A stretch of DNA of 40,063 bases from Melioribacter roseus (lineage in GTDB: Bacteria; Bacteroidota; Ignavibacteria; Ignavibacteriales; Melioribacteraceae): positions 1-40,063 of the forward strand of contig DYLP01000024.1 in assembly GCA_020722005.1 (NCBI GenBank). Reading direction: 5' to 3'. Shown here piece by piece: positions 24,273-36,763 of this stretch. The translations under genes and the position numbers were made by a program. Positions within the stretch are counted from its first letter, which is position 1, and each line of letters opens with the position of its first letter. Below the pieces are notes generated by a model that saw nothing but the letters and a program-made list of their open reading frames with translations, made no database searches and was not told the origin of the DNA.

Positions 24273-25478
24273 CTATTCAATGATTTTTGTAACAACTCCA
24301 GCGCCAACAGTTCTACCACCTTCCCGGATAGCGAAGCGAAGACCTTCTTCCATAGCAATTTCAGAAATCAATTCGACAGACAATCTAACATTGTCGCCAG
24401 GCATAACCATTTCCGTACCTTCTGGCAATTTTGCAACGCCTGTAACGTCGGTCGTTCTGAAATAGAATTGAGGACGATATCCATTGAAAAATGGTGTATG
24501 ACGACCACCTTCTTCTTTTGACAGAATGTAAACTTCTCCTTCGAATTTTTTATGAGGTGTAATCGAACCGGGTTTAGCGAGGACCATACCTCTTTCAATT
24601 TCTTTTTTATCGATACCTCTCAACAATAATCCTGCATTATCGCCTGCAATAGCTGAATCAAGTTCCTTGCGAAACATTTCAATACCGGTAACAACGGTCT
24701 TTTTGTGCTGACCGAGACCGATTAACTCAACTTCTTCATTTAACTTTATCTGACCTCTTTCAACTCTACCAGTTGCAACCGTACCACGACCAGTAATAGA
24801 GAAAACGTCTTCGACAGGCATAAGGAATGGTTTATCCACATCTCTTTGCGGTAGAGGTACATATTCATCAACAGCTTTCATTAAATCCCAGATGCATTGG
24901 TATCTTGGGTCATCAACAGGAGCATTTTCTGTGCCTGCTTCAAGAGCTTTCAGGGCAGAGCCTCTAATAATTGGAATTTCATCACCTGGAAATTCATATT
25001 TACTGAGAAGTTCTCTTAATTCCATTTCAACCAATTCAATCAATTCTGGGTCATCAACCATATCTATTTTATTCAAAAATACCACTATTCTCGGTACACC
25101 AACCTGACGTGCAAGAAGAATATGTTCTCTTGTTTGAGGCATTGGACCGTCGGTAGCAGCGACAACAAGAATTGCGCCATCCATCTGAGCGGCTCCAGTA
25201 ATCATGTTCTTGACATAATCGGCATGACCGGGGCAGTCGACGTGAGCATAGTGACGATTTTCCGTAGAATATTCAACGTGTGCCGTTGCTATAGTAATAC
25301 CTCTTTCTCTTTCTTCGGGTGCGTTATCGATACTGTCGAAAGTACGAACTTCAGATAATCCTCTTTTTGCCAGACCCATGGTTATTGCTGCAGTCAATGT
25401 TGTTTTGCCATGGTCTACGTGTCCGATCGTTCCAATATTAACGTGAGGTTTACTACGATCAAATTTTTCTTTTGCCAT
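24273..25478 (-). CDS. tuf: translation elongation factor Tu
   Basis: EF-Tu delivers aminoacyl-tRNA to the ribosomal A site as a GTP complex. The 401-residue protein has the P-loop [10 protein letters not shown] near residue 19, switch I with [13 protein letters not shown], and [20 protein letters not shown] with the catalytic His directly after the Gly. It also has NKIDMVDD and SALKALE, followed by beta-barrel domains 2 and 3 ending [13 protein letters not shown]. It starts at ATG with AAGGAG seven bases upstream and lies 45 bases after fusA. A hairpin pair follows it. Only one tuf is in the window. Confidence 0.98.
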   Translation of the reverse strand: MAKEKFDRSKPHVNIGTIGHVDHGKTTLTAAITMGLAKRGLSEVRTFDSIDNAPEERERGITIATAHVEYSTENRHYAHVDCPGHADYVKNMITGAAQMDGAILVVAATDGPMPQTREHILLARQVGVPRIVVFLNKIDMVDDPELIELVEMELRELLSKYEFPGDEIPIIRGSALKALEAGTENAPVDDPRYQCIWDLMKAVDEYVPLPQRDVDKPFLMPVEDVFSITGRGTVATGRVERGQIKLNEEVELIGLGQHKKTVVTGIEMFRKELDSAIAGDNAGLLLRGIDKKEIERGMVLAKPGSITPHKKFEGEVYILSKEEGGRHTPFFNGYRPQFYFRTTDVTGVAKLPEGTEMVMPGDNVRLSVELISEIAMEEGLRFAIREGGRTVGAGVVTKIIE

Positions 25479-25523
25479 CGAGTTACTCTCCTTGTTATTT
25501 TATATTCATTTTAATTTATTTAA

Positions 25524-27623
25524 TTAATATTCTTCAACTGACTTTTTCGATTGAGATTTTTCCATAATTTCTTCTGCCACCGACTTAGGCACTTCAGCAT
25601 AATGAGAAAATTGCATTGTGTAAAGCGCACGTCCCTGCGTCATAGACCTTAAAACAGTAGCGTATCCAAACATTTGAGCTAACGGCACTTGAGCTTTTAT
25701 AACCTGCGCATCTTTTCTTGTCGAAAAACCTTCTATTTTACCTCTTCTTGAGTTCAAATCTCCCATAACATCGCCCAAGTATTCTTCGGGCGTAATAACT
25801 TCAACCTGCATAATTGGCTCCAATAAAATCGGATTTGCCTTTTTTGCACCATTTTTAAAAGCCATCGAAGCTGCAACACGGAAAGAAATTTCATCCGAGT
25901 CAACTTCATGATAAGAGCCATCATACAGTTTAGCTTTGACATCAACTACAGGGTAGCCTGCTAATACCCCATTTTTCATCGCGTCCTTCAAACCATTAAT
26001 AACAGGGTTGATATATTCTTTCGGAACCACACCGCCAACAATTGCATTTTCAAATTCAAACCCTTTGCCAGGCTCATTAGGTGATAATTCCATCCATACA
26101 TGGCCATATTTACCTCTACCTCCAGATTGCTTGACAAATTTTCCTTCTGCCTGGACAGTTTTAGTAATAGTTTCTCGGTAAGCAACCTGCGGTTTACCAA
26201 TGTTGGCTTCCACTTTAAATTCTCTTTTCATTCTATCTACGAGGATCTCAAGGTGTAATTCTCCCATACCACTGATCAAAGTTTGTCCCGTTTCCTGATC
26301 TACCTTAACTTTAAATGTAGGATCCTCATCTGATAATTTTGAGAGCGCATCTGAAAGCTTATCCTGATCGGACTTTGTTTTTGGTTCGATAGCAATCTCA
26401 ATTACCGGTTCAGGGAATGCCATCTTTTCGAGCATAATTGGGTCATCTTCGGTACAAAGTGTATCTCCAGTGCGCGTGTTTTTCAGACCAACGATAGCTG
26501 CAATATCACCCGCACGAATTCCGTCCATATCTTCGCGATGATTTGCGTGCATCTGTAGAATTCTACCAACTCTTTCTTTCTTATCCGATACTGAGTTATA
26601 AACATAAGAACCAGATTTAAGTGTACCAGTATAGACTCGAATAAAGGTTAACTTGCCTACGTACGGATCTGTCATTATCTTAAATGCTAGGGCTGAAAAC
26701 TTTTCATTTTCATCAATTTTTCTTTCGACATAATCATTTTTATGTACATGGTGTGCTACAAGATTACCGAGATCGAGTGGGGAAGGTAAGAAATTAACTA
26801 CAGCATCAAGTAGCATCTGAACGCCTTTGTTCTTAAATGATGATCCACAAAGGACTGGCACAATTTTTAATTTAATAGTTGCCTCCCTTAATACACGGAG
26901 AACTTCTTCAGGCGTAATTTCTTTGCCTTCTATGTACTTTTCGAGTAGAGTATCGTCGACTTCAGAAACTGCCTCGAGCATTTGTGTACGATATTTGTTT
27001 GCTGCAGGTTTCAGATCCTGTGGTATTTCAACGTCTTCGAACGTGGTTCCGAGAGTTTCTTCGTGGAATACGCGTGCTTTCATAGTGATTAAATCGATAA
27101 TTCCACTGAACAAATCACCTTCGCCTATTGGCAAGGTAATTGGTATTGCATTAGCACCGAGACGATCCCGCATCATTTGAACTGCATTATGAAAATCAGC
27201 ACCAACACGGTCCATTTTATTTACAAAAGCTATTCTCGGCACACCATATTTGTCTGCCTGCCTCCAAACCGTTTCCGACTGAGGTTCAACGCCGCCCACT
27301 GCACAAAATAGAGCAATGGCGCCGTCCAGAACTCTCAAAGAACGTTCTACTTCAACTGTAAAGTCAACATGTCCTGGTGTATCAATAATATTTATTTGGT
27401 GTCCAGCCCACATTGTAGTGGTAGCCGCACTGGTAATCGTAATTCCTCTTTCTTTTTCTTGCTCCATCCAGTCCATAGTAGCGGCTCCATCGTGCACTTC
27501 ACCAATACGGTGGACTTTCCCCGTGTAAAACAAAATTCTTTCCGTCGTCGTTGTCTTCCCGGCATCAATATGAGCCATAATGCCGATATTCCTAACCTTA
27601 CTTATTTCTACTCTTTTAGACAT
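25524..27623 (-). CDS. fusA: translation elongation factor G
   Basis: EF-G drives translocation of tRNA and mRNA and, with RRF, ribosome recycling. At 699 residues it has GTPase motifs [51 protein letters not shown] and [10 protein letters not shown]. Domains II to V follow, with domain IV containing [20 protein letters not shown]. The sequence is a normal full-length EF-G, not an evident EF-G2 paralogue. It starts at ATG 20 bases after rpsG and is followed by tuf, the usual str operon order. Confidence 0.98.
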   Translation of the reverse strand: MSKRVEISKVRNIGIMAHIDAGKTTTTERILFYTGKVHRIGEVHDGAATMDWMEQEKERGITITSAATTTMWAGHQINIIDTPGHVDFTVEVERSLRVLDGAIALFCAVGGVEPQSETVWRQADKYGVPRIAFVNKMDRVGADFHNAVQMMRDRLGANAIPITLPIGEGDLFSGIIDLITMKARVFHEETLGTTFEDVEIPQDLKPAANKYRTQMLEAVSEVDDTLLEKYIEGKEITPEEVLRVLREATIKLKIVPVLCGSSFKNKGVQMLLDAVVNFLPSPLDLGNLVAHHVHKNDYVERKIDENEKFSALAFKIMTDPYVGKLTFIRVYTGTLKSGSYVYNSVSDKKERVGRILQMHANHREDMDGIRAGDIAAIVGLKNTRTGDTLCTEDDPIMLEKMAFPEPVIEIAIEPKTKSDQDKLSDALSKLSDEDPTFKVKVDQETGQTLISGMGELHLEILVDRMKREFKVEANIGKPQVAYRETITKTVQAEGKFVKQSGGRGKYGHVWMELSPNEPGKGFEFENAIVGGVVPKEYINPVINGLKDAMKNGVLAGYPVVDVKAKLYDGSYHEVDSDEISFRVAASMAFKNGAKKANPILLEPIMQVEVITPEEYLGDVMGDLNSRRGKIEGFSTRKDAQVIKAQVPLAQMFGYATVLRSMTQGRALYTMQFSHYAEVPKSVAEEIMEKSQSKKSVEEY

Positions 27624-27643
27624 AAATTATTAACTTACTCCTT

Positions 27644-28111
27644 TCACCATTTAAAGTGCGCAAAAGCTTTATTAGCCTCCGCCATTCTATGCGTATCATC
27701 TTTTTTCTTAACAGAGTTTCCTTCGCCGTTAGAAGCTGCGATTAATTCGGCTGCTAATTTAAGTGCCATAGATTTATCTTTCCGTTCACGCGCATACGTT
27801 CTCAACCATCTCAATGCAAGAGCCATTCTTCTTTCGGGTCTTACTTCCATTGGCACCTGATAAGTAGCACCTCCGACTCTACGGCTTCTAACTTCGACCA
27901 AAGGAGATACATTTTGAACTGCTTTTTTGAAAATTTCTAGTGCCGATTTTTTAGTACGTTCTTCAATAATATCAAAACTTTCGTACACAATTCTTCTTGC
28001 CGTAGATTTTTTACCATCCCACATAATGTAATTGATAAATTTAGATACCAGCACATCATTATAGCGTGGGTCAGGTTTAAGATATCTTTTTTCTGCTCTT
28101 CTTTTTCTCAT
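27644..28111 (-). CDS. rpsG: 30S ribosomal protein S7
   Basis: S7 nucleates assembly of the 30S head and touches E-site tRNA. The 155-residue protein begins [20 protein letters not shown] and includes [20 protein letters not shown]. It continues with [20 protein letters not shown] and ends with [13 protein letters not shown]. The ATG start lies 2 bases after the rpsL stop, so the two are tightly coupled. Confidence 0.98.
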   Translation of the reverse strand: MRKRRAEKRYLKPDPRYNDVLVSKFINYIMWDGKKSTARRIVYESFDIIEERTKKSALEIFKKAVQNVSPLVEVRSRRVGGATYQVPMEVRPERRMALALRWLRTYARERKDKSMALKLAAELIAASNGEGNSVKKKDDTHRMAEANKAFAHFKW

Positions 28112-28113
28112 GA

Positions 28114-28491
28114 CTATTTAGCTTTTGGTTTTTTGGTTCCGTATTTCGACCTGCCTTGTTTTCTATCCTCCACACCACTGGTGTCGAGCGTGCCTCTAAT
28201 AATGTGATATCTGACACCGGGCAAATCTTTAACTCTACCTCCTCTTATCAAAACTATAGAGTGTTCTTGAAGGTTATGTCCTTCGCCCGGAATGTAAGCA
28301 GTAACTTCAATACCATTACTCAATCTCACTCTGGCTACCTTTCTGAGTGCAGAATTTGGTTTTTTAGGTGTCGTAGTATAAACTCTGGTACACACTCCAC
28401 GCTTCTGTGGACAAGCTTCTAAAGCAGGAGCTTTATTTTTAGAGGTTACCACCTCTCTTCCTCTTCTAACCAACTGATTTATCGTTGGCAC
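28114..28491 (-). CDS. rpsL: 30S ribosomal protein S12
   Basis: S12 is at the decoding centre and governs accuracy. At 125 residues it includes [20 protein letters not shown] and [19 protein letters not shown]. The two Lys positions where substitutions give streptomycin resistance in other bacteria are unchanged. The Asp in VKDLPG that is usually methylthiolated is present. The start is GTG with GGAGG six bases upstream. It is the first gene after a TTGACA promoter in the rpoC-rpsL gap. Confidence 0.98.
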   Translation of the reverse strand: MPTINQLVRRGREVVTSKNKAPALEACPQKRGVCTRVYTTTPKKPNSALRKVARVRLSNGIEVTAYIPGEGHNLQEHSIVLIRGGRVKDLPGVRYHIIRGTLDTSGVEDRKQGRSKYGTKKPKAK

Positions 28492-28537
28492 GTAAATCCT
28501 CCACGTCTATTTCATTTTAATAAAAATTCAGACTCAA

Positions 28538-28566
28538 AATTTATCGATAAATATTTCAATTGTCAA
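28538..28566 (-). promoter_or_regulatory. sigma-70-type promoter of the str segment with overlapping palindrome
   Basis: On the minus strand TTGACA (28566-28561) is followed after exactly 17 bases by TAAATT (28543-28538), matching the housekeeping consensus at 6/6 and 4/6. Initiation would fall near 28531, about 40 bases before rpsL. A perfect 14-base palindrome, ATTTATCGATAAAT (28539-28552), covers most of the -10 element and adjacent spacer, so a repressor site is possible. AATTTATCGAT, which includes half of it, recurs at 28588-28598 over the rpoC stop. Confidence 0.68.
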
Positions 28567-28585
28567 GTTAGGTCGATAGCAAATA

Positions 28586-31500
28586 TTAATTTATCGATTC
28601 TTTTTCTTCTACTTGCTGTTCTTCTTTTTGTTCTTCTTCGCTCGTTAAGATTATATTTCTATATTTTTTCAAACCAGTACCACCTGGAATTAAATGTCCC
28701 ATAACAACATTTTCCTTTAGACCCACCAAGTTGTCGACCCTTGCTTCGACAGCCGCATTTGTAAGTACTTTTGTGGTTTCCTGGAACGATGCAGCTGAAA
28801 TAAAGCTTTCTGTAGAGAGAGCAGCTTGAGTAATTCCTAACAATATATTGTCAAAAGTAGCAGGCTCGGCATCGCGCACCTTCATAGGTTTCTTCCCTTT
28901 CCTTGTTAGGTCTGCATTAATATCTCTAAACTTAGAACGTGGAATCAATTGTCCTTCTTTGAAACGCGACTGTCCCGGGTCTATGATATAGACCATATTC
29001 TTAATTCTTTCGTTCTCCTCGATCACTTTATTTCTGTCTTCAAGGCTTTCTTCTATGAAATTAGTATCTCCCGACGAAATTATTCGTAGTTTCTGCAACA
29101 TTTGTTTAACAATAACTTCAATATGTTTGTCGTTTATTTTTACACCTTGAAGGCGATAGACATCCTGAATTTCATTAACAAGATATTCCTGCACGGCATT
29201 TGGACCTTTAATTTTCAGTATGTCGTGGGGATTAACTGGACCGTCGGTAATTTTTTCACCTGCTGGAATTTCGTCACCTTCCTGAACCAACACATGCTTT
29301 CCATAAGGAACGGAGTAAACTTTTTGGATGGAACCGTCAAAAGATTCCACAATTATTTCGCGTGAGCCTCTTTTTCTTGCTCCAAATTTTACATGTCCTT
29401 CGATTTCTGATACAATTGCCGGATCGTGAGGGCTTCGGGCTTCAAAAAGTTCGGTAACCCTTGGCAAACCGCCTGTAATATCTCTCGTTTTAGCTGCAGA
29501 CTTTGAAATCTTAGCCAGTACTGTTCCGGCTTGAATTATTTCTCCTTCCTCAACAGAGAGATATGCTCTCGTCGGCAAATTAAATATTTTTTCATTGCCT
29601 TTTGAATCTCTAATTAATATACTCGGTGTAAGATTTTTATCTTTTGATTCAATAACTACTTTTTGTACGTGTCCTGTTTGTTCGTCTGCTACCTGTTGAT
29701 AAGTAACATTATCGACCATATCGACAAATACGACAGTGCCTCCAATATCTGATATTATAACAGAATTATAGGGGTCATGATTATAAAGAGGAGTCCCTTT
29801 TTCGACTTCTTGACCGTCATTTACCATCAGTTCGGCACCGTAAGGAATTTCATATCGTTTAATTTGCCTGTTGTCGTTATCAAAAATACCAATTGCGCCC
29901 CGTCTTCCGATAACTACTTTTACTGGTCCGAATACATCATTTTTTTCGACAAAATTAATCTTGTCGTATTTTACTTTACCTGCAACGTTTGTCTCAACCT
30001 GCGACTGACTTGCTATACGAGATGAGGTACCGCCGAAGTGGAAAGTACGAAGAGTAAGCTGAGTTCCAGGTTCACCTATAGATTGAGCGGCAATAATTCC
30101 TACTGCTTCTCCTATTTCTACAAGCTGACCTGTTGTCAGATTTCTTCCATAACATTTTGCACATACTCCCTGGCGTGCTTCACATGTAAGAACAGTTCTT
30201 ATATAAACCTGGTCGATGTTTGCTTCGTCGATTTTTTCTGCAATCTCTTCCGTAATCATTTCACCGGCTTCAATGAGCAGTTCATCGGTTCTTGGGTCAT
30301 AGACATCTTCCTGAGCAACGCGACCGATAATACGTTCAGCAAGAGGTTCGCGTTCGAGCTCAACATCTTTCAATGCAGTGACATAAACACCACGTATTGT
30401 TCCACAATCTTCTTCCGTAACAATTACATCCTGAGCAACGTCTGTTAACCTTCTGGTGAGATAACCTGCATCGGCTGTTTTAAGAGCAGTATCAGCAAGA
30501 CCTTTACGGGCACCGTGCGTGGAAATAAAATATTCCAGCACAGAAAGACCTTCTTTAAAGTTAGCAACGATTGGATTTTCTATAATTTCACCCGATTGAC
30601 CTGAAAGACTTTTCTGCGGTTTTTGCATAAGACCACGCATACCGGCAAGTTGGCGTACCTGTTCCTGCGAACCACGAGCACCAGAATCGACCATCATATG
30701 GAGTGAATTGAAACCATTCTGGTCATTTTTAAGTCTCTCCATCAGTGAACGGGCAACGTTATTTGTAGTAAATGTCCAGATATCAATAATCTTATTATAT
30801 CTTTCAGCATCAGTAATAAGGCCCTGCTCGTGCTCACTGAGAACATCCATAACTTTCTTATTGGCATCTTCAATTAATTTTAATTTTTCATCGGGTATAA
30901 TCATATCGCTAAAACTTATTGATATACCTGCAGCCGTTGCGTATCTATAACCCAAATCTTTGACGTCGTCGATAAATTTGGCTGTTACTTCGTTGCCGAG
31001 CTTCATAAACATCTTATATATCAGTCCGCTGAATATTTTCTTGACCAGAAGTTCGTTAATGAATCCCATTTCTCTTGGAACGATCTGATTGAAAATAACG
31101 CGTCCCACAGTGGTTTCAATTAATTCTCCTTCGTATTTCAATTTAATTTTTGCATGAAGGTCAACAGCTTTTGAATTGTATGCAATGAGCACTTCATCCA
31201 TACTTCCGAATATAATACCTTCGCCTTTGGCACCAGGCATAAATTTGGTCAAGTAATAACATCCGAGAACTATATCTTGAGTTGGAATTACGATTGGCAT
31301 ACCATTTTGCGGCGAAAGGATGTTATGAGAGCTAAGCATCAGAATTGATGCTTCGAGCTGAGCTTCGTACGACAGGGGAACGTGTACAGCCATCTGGTCG
31401 CCGTCAAAGTCGGCATTAAATGCCGTACATACCATCGGGTGCAATTGAATTGCTTTGCCGTCAATGAGAACTGGTTGAAATGCCTGAATTCCCAGACGAT

Positions 31501-32821
31501 GCAATGTGGGAGCGCGGTTGAGCAGTACCGGATGACCTTCGATTAATTTTTCAAGTATTTCCCAGATAATTGGTTCTTTTCTGTCGACAGCTTTTCTTGC
31601 GCTTTTAACTGTTTTATAGTGCCCACGCTCTATCAACTTTCGAATGATAAATGGTTTGAACAATTCGACAGCCATATCCTTCGGTAAACCGCATTGATGA
31701 AGTTTTAATTCTGGACCGACGACTATGACCGAACGTCCCGAATAATCGACTCTTTTTCCTAAAAGATTCTGGCGGAATCGTCCCTGCTTTCCTTTGAGCA
31801 TATCGCTCAGGGATTTAAGCGGGCGGTTACCGTCGCTTCTTACTGCGCTTGACCTTCTCGAATTATCGAAAAGCGCATCAACAGCTTCCTGAAGCATTCT
31901 CTTTTCATTTCTAAGGATTACTTCAGGAGCTTTAATATCTATTAATCTTTTGAGACGATTGTTTCTTATAATAACACGACGATACAAATCATTCAGATCG
32001 CTTGTGGCAAAGCGTCCACCTTCCAATGGCACTAATGGTCTGAGTTCAGGTGGTATAACTGGGATTACGCTCAGCACCATCCACTCAGGCTTATTTGGAA
32101 CTTTGCCTTCGCGTTCTCTGAATGCTTCGAGTACACGTAGACGTTTGAGGATGTCATTCCTCTTTTGTTGCGATGATTCATCTGCAAGTTGTGCTTTTAA
32201 TTCTTTAAACGTAGCTTCGATATCAATACTTTTGAGTAGTTCTTTGATTGCTTCGCCACCAATCTTTGCAACAAATTTTTTCGGATCGTCGTCCTCGAGA
32301 GCATCATTATCGTGCGGCAGCGACTGCAATATTTCATAGTACTGATCTTCAGAAATCAAGTCTTTTCTTTGAAGTCCTGTAGGTCCAGGATTAAGTACCA
32401 CATACGATTCGTAATAAATAACTCGTTCGAGTTCTTTTGTGGTCATTCCGATAATATTACCGATTTTCGAAGGTAGAGCTTTAAAGAACCAGATATGTAC
32501 AACAGGAACAGCCAGAGCAATATGTCCCATTCGTTCTCTTCTAACCGATTTCAAAGTAACTTCCACACCGCAACGATCGCAAACAATCCCCTTATATCTT
32601 ATTCCTTTATACTTTCCGCAGGCACATTCCCAATCTTTGACAGGTCCAAATATTTTTTCGCAAAATAGACCGTCTTTTTCGGGGCGGAACGACCTGTAAT
32701 TGATTGTCTCGGGTTTGGTCACCTCGCCATGTGAGCGCGACAATATATCATCAGGGCTAGCAAGGCTAATAGTCAATCGTTCTATATTTCTAACTTTTGT
32801 TTCTTGAAATTTAGATGTCAT
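28586..32821 (-). CDS. rpoC: RNA polymerase beta' subunit
   Basis: This 1411-residue subunit carries the polymerase catalytic Mg site in [16 protein letters not shown]. The N-terminal zinc ribbon uses Cys66, Cys68, Cys81 and Cys84 ([10 protein letters not shown] and VCDRCGVE). The second zinc site is formed by [26 protein letters not shown] and nearby residues. The trigger-loop region is at [16 protein letters not shown]. The end is a Glu/Gln-rich tail. I place the start at the ATG ([10 protein letters not shown]) with AAGGAG nine bases upstream, not at the TTG six codons earlier, which would translate the SD. It follows rpoB by 49 bases. No clear terminator follows it. Confidence 0.98.
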   Translation of the reverse strand: MTSKFQETKVRNIERLTISLASPDDILSRSHGEVTKPETINYRSFRPEKDGLFCEKIFGPVKDWECACGKYKGIRYKGIVCDRCGVEVTLKSVRRERMGHIALAVPVVHIWFFKALPSKIGNIIGMTTKELERVIYYESYVVLNPGPTGLQRKDLISEDQYYEILQSLPHDNDALEDDDPKKFVAKIGGEAIKELLKSIDIEATFKELKAQLADESSQQKRNDILKRLRVLEAFREREGKVPNKPEWMVLSVIPVIPPELRPLVPLEGGRFATSDLNDLYRRVIIRNNRLKRLIDIKAPEVILRNEKRMLQEAVDALFDNSRRSSAVRSDGNRPLKSLSDMLKGKQGRFRQNLLGKRVDYSGRSVIVVGPELKLHQCGLPKDMAVELFKPFIIRKLIERGHYKTVKSARKAVDRKEPIIWEILEKLIEGHPVLLNRAPTLHRLGIQAFQPVLIDGKAIQLHPMVCTAFNADFDGDQMAVHVPLSYEAQLEASILMLSSHNILSPQNGMPIVIPTQDIVLGCYYLTKFMPGAKGEGIIFGSMDEVLIAYNSKAVDLHAKIKLKYEGELIETTVGRVIFNQIVPREMGFINELLVKKIFSGLIYKMFMKLGNEVTAKFIDDVKDLGYRYATAAGISISFSDMIIPDEKLKLIEDANKKVMDVLSEHEQGLITDAERYNKIIDIWTFTTNNVARSLMERLKNDQNGFNSLHMMVDSGARGSQEQVRQLAGMRGLMQKPQKSLSGQSGEIIENPIVANFKEGLSVLEYFISTHGARKGLADTALKTADAGYLTRRLTDVAQDVIVTEEDCGTIRGVYVTALKDVELEREPLAERIIGRVAQEDVYDPRTDELLIEAGEMITEEIAEKIDEANIDQVYIRTVLTCEARQGVCAKCYGRNLTTGQLVEIGEAVGIIAAQSIGEPGTQLTLRTFHFGGTSSRIASQSQVETNVAGKVKYDKINFVEKNDVFGPVKVVIGRRGAIGIFDNDNRQIKRYEIPYGAELMVNDGQEVEKGTPLYNHDPYNSVIISDIGGTVVFVDMVDNVTYQQVADEQTGHVQKVVIESKDKNLTPSILIRDSKGNEKIFNLPTRAYLSVEEGEIIQAGTVLAKISKSAAKTRDITGGLPRVTELFEARSPHDPAIVSEIEGHVKFGARKRGSREIIVESFDGSIQKVYSVPYGKHVLVQEGDEIPAGEKITDGPVNPHDILKIKGPNAVQEYLVNEIQDVYRLQGVKINDKHIEVIVKQMLQKLRIISSGDTNFIEESLEDRNKVIEENERIKNMVYIIDPGQSRFKEGQLIPRSKFRDINADLTRKGKKPMKVRDAEPATFDNILLGITQAALSTESFISAASFQETTKVLTNAAVEARVDNLVGLKENVVMGHLIPGGTGLKKYRNIILTSEEEQKEEQQVEEKESIN

Positions 32822-32870
32822 AAATAATTTCTCCTTCAAACTTTTATTAATATAAATCTCACACGGTTAA

Positions 32871-35800
32871 TCAATTAATTTTAATATTCAGGCCCAGACC
32901 TTGCAATTCCTTAATCATAACATTGAAAGCTTCGGGAATATTTGGTTCCGGAATGTTTTCGCCTTTTACGATTGCTTCATAAGTTTTCGCTCTGCCAGTT
33001 ACATCGTCGCTTTTAACCGTCAAGATTTCTTGAAGTACGTGAGCAGCGCCATATCCTTCGAGAGCCCATACTTCCATTTCACCGAATCTTTGACCACCGA
33101 ATTGTGCTTTACCGCCTAATGGTTGTTGTGTAATGAGCGAGTAAGGTCCAATTGAGCGGGCGTGTATTTTATCGTCGACCATATGACCGAGTTTCATCAT
33201 GTAAATATATCCGCAAGTTACTTTCTGATGGAAACGTTCTCCCGTACGTCCATCATAGAGCCAGGTTTTGCTTCCACCTGGTAGTTCAGCTTTCTTAAGC
33301 CATTCTTCTACATCGTTAACACCTGCACCATCGAAAATTGGGGTTTCAAATTTAACACCAAGTTTCTTTCCTACCCAACCGAGAGCCGTTTCATAAAGTT
33401 GCCCGATATTCATACGAGAAGGCACGCCCAAAGGATTGAGAACTATATCTACTGGAGTACCATCTTCATGATAAGGCATATCTTCAACTGGTACTACCTT
33501 AGCAACGACACCCTTGTTGCCGTGTCTTCCTGCCATTTTATCGCCAACCTGGACCTTCCTTTTCTTGGCAACGTATACTTTGGCTAGTTGAGTAATACCA
33601 GGTGGCAATTCGTCACCAGATTGAATTTTGAGACGTTCTCTTTTGAAATCTTCTTCAATTTCAGCAAGCACACTGAAATAATTTGAATAAAGTTTTTTAA
33701 TTAGTTCATTTGTTTTAGCTTTGTCGAACCAGTCTTTTGTATAATCGAGTTTTGTTACGTCATCGATATCTGAAAAAGTCGATTCTTTGATAGTTGTTCC
33801 GCTTCGTATCACAACACTATCGTCGAGATCACGAATTCCAGTTGTTGTTTTTCCAAGCGTCAAAGTTGTAAGCTTTTCGACTAATTTATTATAATAAATA
33901 TCTTTTTTACGCTGATAGTCAGATTCAAGTGCTTCGAGCTGTTTTTTCTCTTGCTTCTTAGAATCTGCGTCTTTCCTTCTCCTGCTAAAAAGACGAGTTT
34001 TAATAACAACACCTTTGAGTCCGGGAGGTGCTTTCAAAGAAGCATCTTTAACGTCGCCAGCTTTATCGCCGAAAATTGCTTTAAGGAGTTTCTCTTCGGG
34101 AGTCGGGTCGGACTCGCCCTTAGGAGTAATTTTGCCAATAAGAATATCGCCTTCTTTAACTTCGGCGCCTTCTCTTATAATTCCATTTTCATCCAGATCC
34201 TTTGTAGCTTCTTCGCTAACATTAGGAATATCTCTGGTTAATTCTTCCTGACCACGTTTAGTTTCACGAACCTGGAGTTCAAATTCTTCTATATGAATTG
34301 AAGTAAATACGTCGTCTGCTACGAGTCGCTCGCTAATAATAATAGCATCCTCAAAGTTATATCCGTGCCAGGGCATGAATGCTACGGAAATGTTTCTGCC
34401 GAGAGCTAATTCTCCACTTTCAACCGAAGGACCATCGGCCAGTATATCGCCCTTTTTTACTCTCTGTCCAGTTACAACACGTGGTTTTTGATTGAAGCAT
34501 GTTTCCTGATTAGTGCCTGCAAATTTAGTCAATTTATATTCAACTTTTCTTTCGCTGTCAAAACTTACAAGAGCTTCGTCTTCATCGAGATCCGAATCAT
34601 AAGCAATGATAATTTTTTCAGCATCGGCAAATTCAACAACACCATCCTTTTCAGCAACAATTACTGACCTTGAATCGCGAGCAACTTTATATTCCATTCC
34701 AGTTCCTACAATAGGAGCTTCGGGCACTAACAACGGTACAGCCTGGCGTTGCATGTTCGAACCCATCAACGCACGGTTAGCATCGTCGTGTTCGAGGAAT
34801 GGTATTAACGATGCAGCGGCACTAACAATCTGAGCAGGCGCAACATCCATATATTGCACTACGCTCGGCGGTACTACAGGATATTCGTCTTTAAAACGGC
34901 ATTTTACTCTGTCGAGTATGAATCTACCGTGTTCGTCTAGGGGAGCATTTGCTTGAGCAATAATATATTGGTCTTCCTGGTCGGCGCTGAGATATTCAAT
35001 CTGGTTTGTTACTTTGCCGTCTTTTACTTTTCGATATGGCGTTTCAAGGAACCCGTATTGATTTACTCTTGCGTATATAGTCAGTGAAGAAATAAGACCG
35101 ATATTCGGACCTTCGGGCGTTTCGATTGGACAGAGTCGTCCATAATGTGAGTGGTGAACGTCGCGTACTTCAAAGCCTGCACGCTCTCGAGTAAGTCCAC
35201 CAGGTCCAAGAGCAGAGATTCTCCTCTTATGAGTTATTTCGGAAAGAGGGTTTGTTTGATCCATGAACTGGGATAATTGATTCGTGCCGAAAAACGCATT
35301 AATTACGCTGCTGATAGTTCTAGCATTGACCAAATCCTGTGGCTGCATATTTTCATTATCGCGCATATTCATGCGTTCTTTGATCGTACGAGCCATTCTC
35401 GCAAGTCCAATATTATATTGCTGTTGAAGCTGCTCGCCAATTGTTCTTATGCGTCTGTTGCCCAAATGGTCGATGTCGTCTACGCTTAAATTTCCATTCT
35501 TGAGCATAATAATATTCTTCATTATCGAAACGATATCTTCTACGGTAAGAACTCTTATGCTTTCGTCGACATTGAGACCAAGTCTATCATTCATTCTAAA
35601 ACGACCAACTTCACCTAAGTCGTACCTTTTATCGCTGAAGAAGAGTTTATCCAAAAGACCCAGTGCGGTTTCGATATCCGGAGCTTCACCAGTTCTTAAT
35701 TGCCTATAGATTGCAAACAGAGCTTCTTCTTTGGTTTTGGCTGTATCTTTTTTGAGTGTATTTATAATAAGGTCCTGTTCTATCGAAGTTTCGGAGGTTA

Positions 35801-36650
35801 TTAATTTTACTTTTTGAAGCGAGGACTTCTTAATATTATCGATTATCTCTTCGTTTAATGCCTCGTCTTTCGAAACATAGATTTCACCGGTTTGCAAATC
35901 GATGACATCGTCGGCGGCGATGCGTCCGGAATGAACTTCGGGGTCTAGTTTTTTAACAGCAACTTCTTCAACCAGGCTGAATAAATTAAGAATTTGCTCA
36001 TCGGTTTCGTAGCCGAGTGCTCTTAAAAGCGTAGTTGAAGGGAATTTTTTCCTTCTATCGATATAGACATAAAGCACATTGTTGATATCGGTAGCAAATT
36101 CAACCCACGAACCTCTAAATGGAATAATGCGAGCAGAATAGATCGGCGTTCCGTTTGGGTGGAATGTTTGAGAGAAAGCCACACCAGGCGATCGATGCAG
36201 CTGACTGACGATAACGCGCTCGGCTCCATTAATAACAAATGTCCCCTTTTCAGTCATAAAAGGGAGATTGCCCAGATAAACTTCTTGCTCGACAGTATTA
36301 ATAAACTCCTCTGTTTCACTATCTCTTGTCGAAAGGCGCAATTTGGCTTTTAGAGGCGCCGAATAAGTTAAGCCTCTTTCCTCACACTCGGCTATCGAGA
36401 ACCGAGGTTTTTCAATATGATATTCGATAAAATCAAGTCGATAAAATTCTTTATTGTCGAGTATAGGAAAATTTTGATTGAAAACAGCCTGCAGTCCCTT
36501 GTTCTCTCTTTGAGAAGGCGGCACCGAAAGCTGCAAAAATTCCTCAAACGATTCAAGTTGTATATTCAACAGGTCCGGTACTTTAAGAACAGGCGAAATC
36601 TTACCAAACGTTATGCGACCGTTAATTTTATTAATCTTTTGTTTTTCCAA
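32871..36650 (-). CDS. rpoB: RNA polymerase beta subunit
   Basis: At 1259 residues, this core subunit forms one pincer of RNA polymerase and the rifamycin pocket. The cluster I region is [20 protein letters not shown] then [20 protein letters not shown], with the usual Gln, Asp, His and Ser positions in their susceptible state. Conserved C-terminal segments include [19 protein letters not shown] and [20 protein letters not shown]. The start is TTG at 36650, with GGAGG six bases upstream. The open frame extends 25 codons further, but that part consists of leader hairpins and would give an atypical N-terminus. Confidence 0.97.
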   Translation of the reverse strand: MEKQKINKINGRITFGKISPVLKVPDLLNIQLESFEEFLQLSVPPSQRENKGLQAVFNQNFPILDNKEFYRLDFIEYHIEKPRFSIAECEERGLTYSAPLKAKLRLSTRDSETEEFINTVEQEVYLGNLPFMTEKGTFVINGAERVIVSQLHRSPGVAFSQTFHPNGTPIYSARIIPFRGSWVEFATDINNVLYVYIDRRKKFPSTTLLRALGYETDEQILNLFSLVEEVAVKKLDPEVHSGRIAADDVIDLQTGEIYVSKDEALNEEIIDNIKKSSLQKVKLITSETSIEQDLIINTLKKDTAKTKEEALFAIYRQLRTGEAPDIETALGLLDKLFFSDKRYDLGEVGRFRMNDRLGLNVDESIRVLTVEDIVSIMKNIIMLKNGNLSVDDIDHLGNRRIRTIGEQLQQQYNIGLARMARTIKERMNMRDNENMQPQDLVNARTISSVINAFFGTNQLSQFMDQTNPLSEITHKRRISALGPGGLTRERAGFEVRDVHHSHYGRLCPIETPEGPNIGLISSLTIYARVNQYGFLETPYRKVKDGKVTNQIEYLSADQEDQYIIAQANAPLDEHGRFILDRVKCRFKDEYPVVPPSVVQYMDVAPAQIVSAAASLIPFLEHDDANRALMGSNMQRQAVPLLVPEAPIVGTGMEYKVARDSRSVIVAEKDGVVEFADAEKIIIAYDSDLDEDEALVSFDSERKVEYKLTKFAGTNQETCFNQKPRVVTGQRVKKGDILADGPSVESGELALGRNISVAFMPWHGYNFEDAIIISERLVADDVFTSIHIEEFELQVRETKRGQEELTRDIPNVSEEATKDLDENGIIREGAEVKEGDILIGKITPKGESDPTPEEKLLKAIFGDKAGDVKDASLKAPPGLKGVVIKTRLFSRRRKDADSKKQEKKQLEALESDYQRKKDIYYNKLVEKLTTLTLGKTTTGIRDLDDSVVIRSGTTIKESTFSDIDDVTKLDYTKDWFDKAKTNELIKKLYSNYFSVLAEIEEDFKRERLKIQSGDELPPGITQLAKVYVAKKRKVQVGDKMAGRHGNKGVVAKVVPVEDMPYHEDGTPVDIVLNPLGVPSRMNIGQLYETALGWVGKKLGVKFETPIFDGAGVNDVEEWLKKAELPGGSKTWLYDGRTGERFHQKVTCGYIYMMKLGHMVDDKIHARSIGPYSLITQQPLGGKAQFGGQRFGEMEVWALEGYGAAHVLQEILTVKSDDVTGRAKTYEAIVKGENIPEPNIPEAFNVMIKELQGLGLNIKIN

Positions 36651-36663
36651 TCCTAACCTCCGG
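36648..36663 (-). promoter_or_regulatory. Shine-Dalgarno and TTG start of rpoB
   Basis: CCGGAGG (36663-36657) is followed by TTAGGA and TTG (36650-36648). This is the only strong ribosome-binding site between rplL and the first conserved RpoB segment, and it decides the start against the upstream in-frame GTG at 36725. Confidence 0.82.
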
Positions 36664-36675
36664 TATTTATTAAGC

Positions 36676-36727
36676 TCTTTCATTAAATGAAAGAAAGTGG
36701 TAACCCGGTGATTCCGTTTTACCACTT
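36676..36727 (-). promoter_or_regulatory. two hairpins in the rplL-rpoB gap (attenuator or processing site)
   Basis: In transcript order the first hairpin pairs AAGTGGTAA (36727-36719) with TTACCACTT (36703-36695), with a further CGG/CCG pairing inside the loop. The second, directly adjacent, pairs nine bases either side of one central base (36694-36686 with 36684-36676, core CTTTCATT/AATGAAAG). The first is followed by a T-rich stretch. Many bacteria reduce rpoBC relative to rplJL by partial termination and RNase III cleavage at this place. These structures fit that role. Confidence 0.7.
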
Positions 36728-36763
36728 CAAAAATTAATATGATTTACCTGGAAAATCGTATAA

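Noticed and set aside
27369-27860. 163-codon plus-strand frame opposite fusA and rpsG
   Set aside because: It is fully antisense to two highly conserved genes, and its composition is that of a shadow frame.
28114-28491. Possible streptomycin-resistance change in S12
   Set aside because: Both key Lys residues (TTTPKKPNS and GGRVKDLPG) are unchanged.
28572-28598. TCGATA/TATCGA inverted repeat at the rpoC stop as a terminator
   Set aside because: The 6-base stem with a 13-base AT loop and no T-tract is too weak for an intrinsic terminator.
35220-35340. Possible rifampicin-resistance change in RpoB
   Set aside because: The pocket residues in [13 protein letters not shown] and [13 protein letters not shown] are the ordinary susceptible ones; the Thr/Asn difference near the start is a common natural variation.
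36651-36725. 25-codon N-terminal extension of RpoB from an in-frame GTG
   Set aside because: The segment consists of two perfect hairpins, lacks family similarity, and a strong SD precedes a TTG exactly at the expected N-terminus.
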